A stretch of DNA of 64,000 nt. It comes from Loxodes magnus. Taxonomy: Eukaryota > Ciliophora > Karyorelictea > Loxodida > Loxodidae. Position numbers and translations under genes: made by a program. The notes below the pieces were generated by a model. The model had not been told where the DNA came from. It ran no database searches and was given only the letters and a program-made list of their open reading frames with translations. The DNA lies in contig CAMPDV010002454.1 in assembly GCA_946699065.1 (NCBI GenBank), forward strand, positions 1 through 64,000. Direction: 5' to 3'. Below are positions 59,960 to 64,000 of the stretch, one piece after another. Positions within the stretch are counted from its first letter, which is position 1, and every line of letters starts with the position of its first letter.

Positions 59960-60840
59960 CTAATTTTTTTTATATTTAGGCTACTTATTTGCTAAATTAA
60001 TTACTGCACTGCGTTCTAAAATTTTTTATTCTCAGCCTATAAAAATAAAACCCCAATTATAGTATCTTATTTTTAGTTAGAAAAAGATAAATTTTAGGTT
60101 AAGTGTTTCTTAGGTTCCATTTTATTATAATTTAGCATTTATAATAATTTTAGTTTACATACTGATATTGATTGTATAATTTTTCTTATCTGGTTTAAAT
60201 ATATCTAAAATTAATTTCTTAATTAAAGGAGTTACTTTTTGTATTTAATTATAATAGAAAATAAAATAATTTTGATTCTATACAGAAATTTATAAAATAC
60301 TAGATTTATTTCTACCTTATCAAATTATATGTAATTTTTAATTCTTACGAATAAGAAAATCAAATTAAATAGCAAAATACTTATTTATAAAGTATTAAAG
60401 TAAATTATTTATTGAAGAAAATGAAATATATAATATCTCTATTACTAGGCATTTATTTTTAATTTATACAGAATTTAAAAGATAACATAAATAAAATGGA
60501 TTATTTATTTATAAAATCCTAAGTATAAATAGTTTAAATTATTATTTAATTTTAAACTGGTTATTTAAAAATTTTAGAATAATATATTATTGTCATTTTT
60601 GAAAATATTTCTTATATCCAAATAATTTTAAAGTTTAATAAGCTTCTAATATTATTAGATTATTAAAAGATTAAATTTTAAAATCCAAATTAAAAAATTT
60701 TATAACGAATATAATCAAAAATAATCAAAAATTTATTTTCATATTTAAAATTTACTTTTTTATATTGATAACTTATAACTAAAATTTCAGTAAAATAAAT
60801 ACAATTTTTTATTTTTAAAAGCCAAGAAAATTAAAATTAT
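59960..60840. other. AT-rich intergenic region (right arm)
   Basis: Mirror of 14.51-15.35 kb, upstream of MORN-LRR. No promoter motif recognised. Confidence 0.4.
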
Positions 60841-60849
60841 AATTTTAAA

Positions 60850-63430
60850 ATGATGCCAAATTAAGAAATAGATGAGAAAAAATAAATTGAGAAAAATTAA
60901 CAGGAAGAAATCTAAATAGAAGAATAATAAATGCCAAATAAAAATGAAATATAGCAAAACTTATAAAGCGTATAGATAGAATAAGAATAAATTATTGATT
61001 CTTTTGAAAATTTTGAATTCCATACATATAAAAAAGAATATAGAATTACATAAATAGAAAAATAGTAGCAGAAGAATAAAAAAGATTTAAATTGAAAGGA
61101 TTAAGAAATATAAAACTAATTTTTATTTGATAATATATTGTAAGAAACCAAAGAACCTTTTTTGAAGAATGAATAAGAAAGAGGAACAAATTAGAAATAA
61201 AAAGAAGAAAATTAAAAAAATGTTAAACTGAATATAGATTAAGGTCCAGGTTAAGAAAATAACAATAAAAATAAAGGAAAAGGAAAAGGAATTTATTCAT
61301 ATGAAACTTCATATCAATACAAAGGATAATGAGTAAAAGGTTTCAAATAGGGTAAAGGCATTTTTTTATACAAAAATGGTGATATTTATAAAGGATCTTG
61401 ATACTAGGATAAAAAAAATGGATAAGGACATTTTTAATACAAAAACGGCGAATCATATAAAGGATAATGAATTTTAGGGAAAAAATAAGGAATTGGGGTT
61501 TTTAAATATAAAAATGGCGATAAATACATTGGAGAATGATTTTAAAATAAATATTAAGGAGAAGGAAAATACATATTTAAAAATGGAAATTATTATGAAG
61601 GAAAATGAAAACAAGGAATAAAGAATGGCAAGGGAAAATTCTAATTTTAAAACGGAGCATTTTACTAAGGCGAATGAGAAGATAATTAATGATAAGGATA
61701 TGGAAGTTTAAAGTGAAACGATGGGATATATTATGAAGGCTATTTTGATAATTACTAAATAACAGGAAATGGAAAATTATTGTATACGGATGGAACAGTA
61801 TTTAATGGCTAGGAGTCTATATTTGAAAATGTCAATTTAGCAAACGAAAAAATTAAACAAATAAAAACTCCTCAAATCAATATAAAATTAAATAAAAATG
61901 TTTTTAAAATAATTGTAAAATTTCTAACAGTCAAAGAAATTTCCATTCTGTAATAAGTAAGTAGAGACTTCTACAATTATAATTATGAATTGAATATAAT
62001 AAAAATTAAACACTTTAATGGAGATAAATCTCGTATCAAAAATAAATTGGAATGAGTTTTTAATTCAATATCTCATTGTGATGTATAAAAAATAATTGTA
62101 GATATGAAATAATTTTCCCTAAAGATTATGCGATTAAGTACAAATTGATCTTTACAGATCAATTTTATTCAGACAGTAAGAAGATTTGAAAGCCTTGAGA
62201 AATAATAAGTTATTAGAATTTTAATTAAAAAGCTACTTAAGATAGTTTATTATTCCTAACTTTTTACCAAACAGTTTGAAAATTTTAAAATTAGAAGGAG
62301 ATTTTAATGATGAAGATCTACATTTCCTCAAAAATTTAATAAAATTGGAGAGCTTAAGTATTTATTGTAAATATCCATATTTAAAAAAAATCTAAGGAAC
62401 ATTCTTAAATAAGTTCTGCTTAAATCTGAATTTAAAATTTTTGAAAATAAAAAGTAAAGATATAAAATATGAAAAAGTTATAAAATTTTTACAAAAGAAG
62501 GGGGAATAAATTCAAACTATCAAAATAAATAAAAATGAACAAATCGAAAAATTTTTGTACCTATGTCCTAATATAAGCACATTTAACTTAGAACTGGAAA
62601 ATCAGTCAGATCAAGTTTTTAATGGATTTCTTAATTTTAATATACCATAAAGTAATTAGAAAAGAAATACTTTTTATGATTTTATGAATTAGCAAATTAT
62701 AAAACTTTAATCGCTAAGTTTAGTGTAATGCTCTATTTCTGATCTAAACTTTGTAATGTTAATAGCAAATATTCCTAATTTATAAACTTTACATCTTTAT
62801 GGTTTAAATTGTATCTCAAATTCTGCTATTGAGTAAATAGGAGCTTACGGAAAAAATTATAAGCGTTTAAGTATCTGTTAAATGAATTTAGTTCAAAACG
62901 AAACTTTAATTGCAGTCTTTCAAGGTTGTAAAAATCTAAGAATAATAGGTTTGGGCAATATGTAGAAAATACAGGGCTAAGTACTTGAAACTATATGGGT
63001 AAATTGTTTAGATTTAGAGAGCTTATTTTTAAATAAACTTAAGATAGAGTCTGATTTTAACTGAATAAATAAAATTTTGGCAATGAAAAAATTGAAATAT
63101 TTAACGCTCAAGCGTATTAATCTTAGTGACTAAGAGATAATTTAAATAATATAATTTGGTAAGAATTTAAATTGGCTAGATATAAGAAAAAGCAAAATTT
63201 TAACTAAAGAAATATTTCCACTATACAATTAAAAAGAAAAAGTTCCATATGCCATCTTTAGTAACTTAAGAAACTTGAAAATTAGTTGTAGCAATACATC
63301 TATTAAATATTTTCAAAATTTAAAAAAAAAGATCAAAAGAATAAAAATTTTTAATGGAAAGGAAGAAATTGGAAAGAAAAAAGATGAAATAGATTTTGAA
63401 ATAAGCCCGTCAAGCAAAAGATATATTTGA
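60850..63430 (+). CDS. MORN-repeat / leucine-rich-repeat protein (right-arm copy, one frame break)
   Basis: Plus strand from ATG 60850. MORN region 61270-61810 with about eight repeats; TGA encodes the MORN Trp (GGA TAA TGA, GGA TCT TGA, GGA GAA TGA, GGA AAA TGA, GGC GAA TGA and others), and TAA/TAG sit at Gln positions. The LRR-like part runs from about 62260 to 63120. A run of three C at 62117-62119 (two in the left arm) shifts the frame between the two halves. The frame ends at SSKRYI followed by TGA at 63428-63430. Confidence 0.75.
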
Positions 63431-63434
63431 GTGA

Positions 63435-63815
63435 TTTAGATTTTTAATATTTTATGAAAGTTAACTTTATAAATTTATATATAATTTTTGAAAATTATTT
63501 ATCATTATCAAACACAAAATAAATAAAATAAACACATAAATAATTAATTAGTTTTGACTTAAATTTTATGATTTAAATTTAAGAAAAAATAATTTTAATT
63601 CAAATTAATTTTGCAAGATAATTGTTAAATAAAAATAAATATTACAGTATTTTAAATAATATTTTCTAATTAAATTTAATATTTTTTTGATAGATAAAAA
63701 ACGAAAATTATTATCTCTATCTTTATCAATTAAAGAAAATTTTATGTTACATTTAAATTTTATTTTTGATATCCTATATAAGATAAAAAATATATTATGA
63801 TTGAAAATACATATG
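63435..63815. other. AT-rich spacer (right arm)
   Basis: Mirror of 11.54-11.92 kb. Nothing recognised. Confidence 0.4.
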
Positions 63816-63819
63816 TTAT

Positions 63820-64000
63820 ATTTAAAAAATTTTACTTTAATTTATAATAAATAAGAAAATAGATTAGCATGGATCTGCCATTATAGGTTATCCACGGATT
63901 AATGTTTTAATAAAATAGTCTTGATACTATTTTCTCCTTGTTTTAATTCGCAAACGTGAAACCTTCTTCTCTCTGTTCTTGTGATTCTTTCTAAGGCCAG
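63820..64000 (-). mobile_element. Family E element, 3' part (right arm, cut by the window end)
   Basis: Mirror of the 3' half of the element at 11119-11530, including the NGRS ending near 63880. One clear difference: CGTTTGCG-type sequence near 63953 versus CATTGCG on the left. The 5' half lies beyond the window. Confidence 0.5.

Larger units (their letters stand above)
47305..64000. repeat. Right arm of the giant inverted repeat (continues past the window)
   Basis: Reverse complement of 11353-28054 over its full visible length of about 16.7 kb, with scattered substitutions and indels that I judge by eye at around one or two percent. Gene order is mirrored exactly. Because position 64000 still matches, the true arm is longer than what is seen. 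Confidence 0.9.

Noticed and set aside
11353..64000. Terminal inverted repeats of a giant DNA transposon (Polinton-like)
   Set aside because: No integrase, DNA polymerase B or capsid genes are seen, and the arms themselves hold the genes. The structure looks like a segmental duplication.
11353..64000. Simple fold-back read artefact
   Set aside because: A fold-back would have arms meeting at a short loop. Here 19 kb of unique DNA lies between arms that differ by many small changes. A chimeric assembly is still not excluded.
1..64000. Bacterial, plastid or mitochondrial origin
   Set aside because: Kelch, MORN and FHA proteins, cytosolic-type 18S/28S sequence, an 18-nt GT-AG intron candidate and the Gln/Gln/Trp code all point to a ciliate nucleus.
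1..64000. tRNA genes, CRISPR arrays, telomere repeats
   Set aside because: No A/B box pair with a cloverleaf, no regularly spaced repeats and no telomere-like tandem array was found on reading both strands.

Overview
The window is very AT-rich eukaryotic nuclear DNA. Under the standard code it seems to have no genes, because all three usual stop codons lie inside clearly protein-like reading frames. Two independent tests show TAA/TAG = Gln and TGA = Trp. First, the MORN repeats at 60850-63430 (mirrored at 11919-14505) place TGA at the conserved Trp of almost every repeat. Second, aligned mobile-element ORFs swap CAG/TAA/TAG at one Gln column and TGG/TGA at one Trp column. This code is known from karyorelictean ciliates (Loxodes, Parduczia) and the heterotrich Condylostoma. 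A candidate 18-nt GT-AG intron at 2882-2899 fits a ciliate. I cannot name the genus. ORF ends are approximate, because UGA may also be the stop and no stop can be told apart by eye.

Layout. 1-11100: a kelch-like gene running off the left edge (K1), a possible intron-bearing gene, three zinc-knuckle 'gag/ORF1-like' elements, a GC-rich repeat, a second kelch-like gene (K5) and more than 2 kb of featureless AT-rich DNA. From about 11.35 to 28.05 kb lies one arm of a giant inverted repeat; its mirror fills 47.3-64.0 kb and continues past the window. Each arm holds a MORN-LRR gene, two kelch-like genes (K2, K3), a zinc-ribbon gene of unknown function (ZR), a small hypothetical gene (HX), and about seven zinc-knuckle elements of four or five families. 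The 19-kb centre (28.05-47.3 kb) holds a fifth kelch-like gene (K4), two GC-rich islands, a decayed non-LTR reverse transcriptase, an FHA-domain gene, more zinc-knuckle elements, a third partial copy of the arm (42.69-44.75 kb), and a chimeric SSU-LSU rRNA pseudogene.

How the parts fit. The window is dominated by small single-ORF elements encoding a coiled coil, an M-E-I-E-like motif, a CCHC-like zinc knuckle and a basic C-terminal domain. One 969-bp element is present in both arms but absent from the third copy, so its ends are defined by comparison. The single reverse transcriptase (FADD motif, C-terminal CCHC) is the only visible candidate source of mobility. Host genes are mostly scaffold and interaction proteins (kelch, MORN, LRR, FHA). 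Many frames break at homopolymers. Some breaks differ between the arms, so an intact version exists in one copy; others are shared. Sequencing error and real decay therefore both remain possible.
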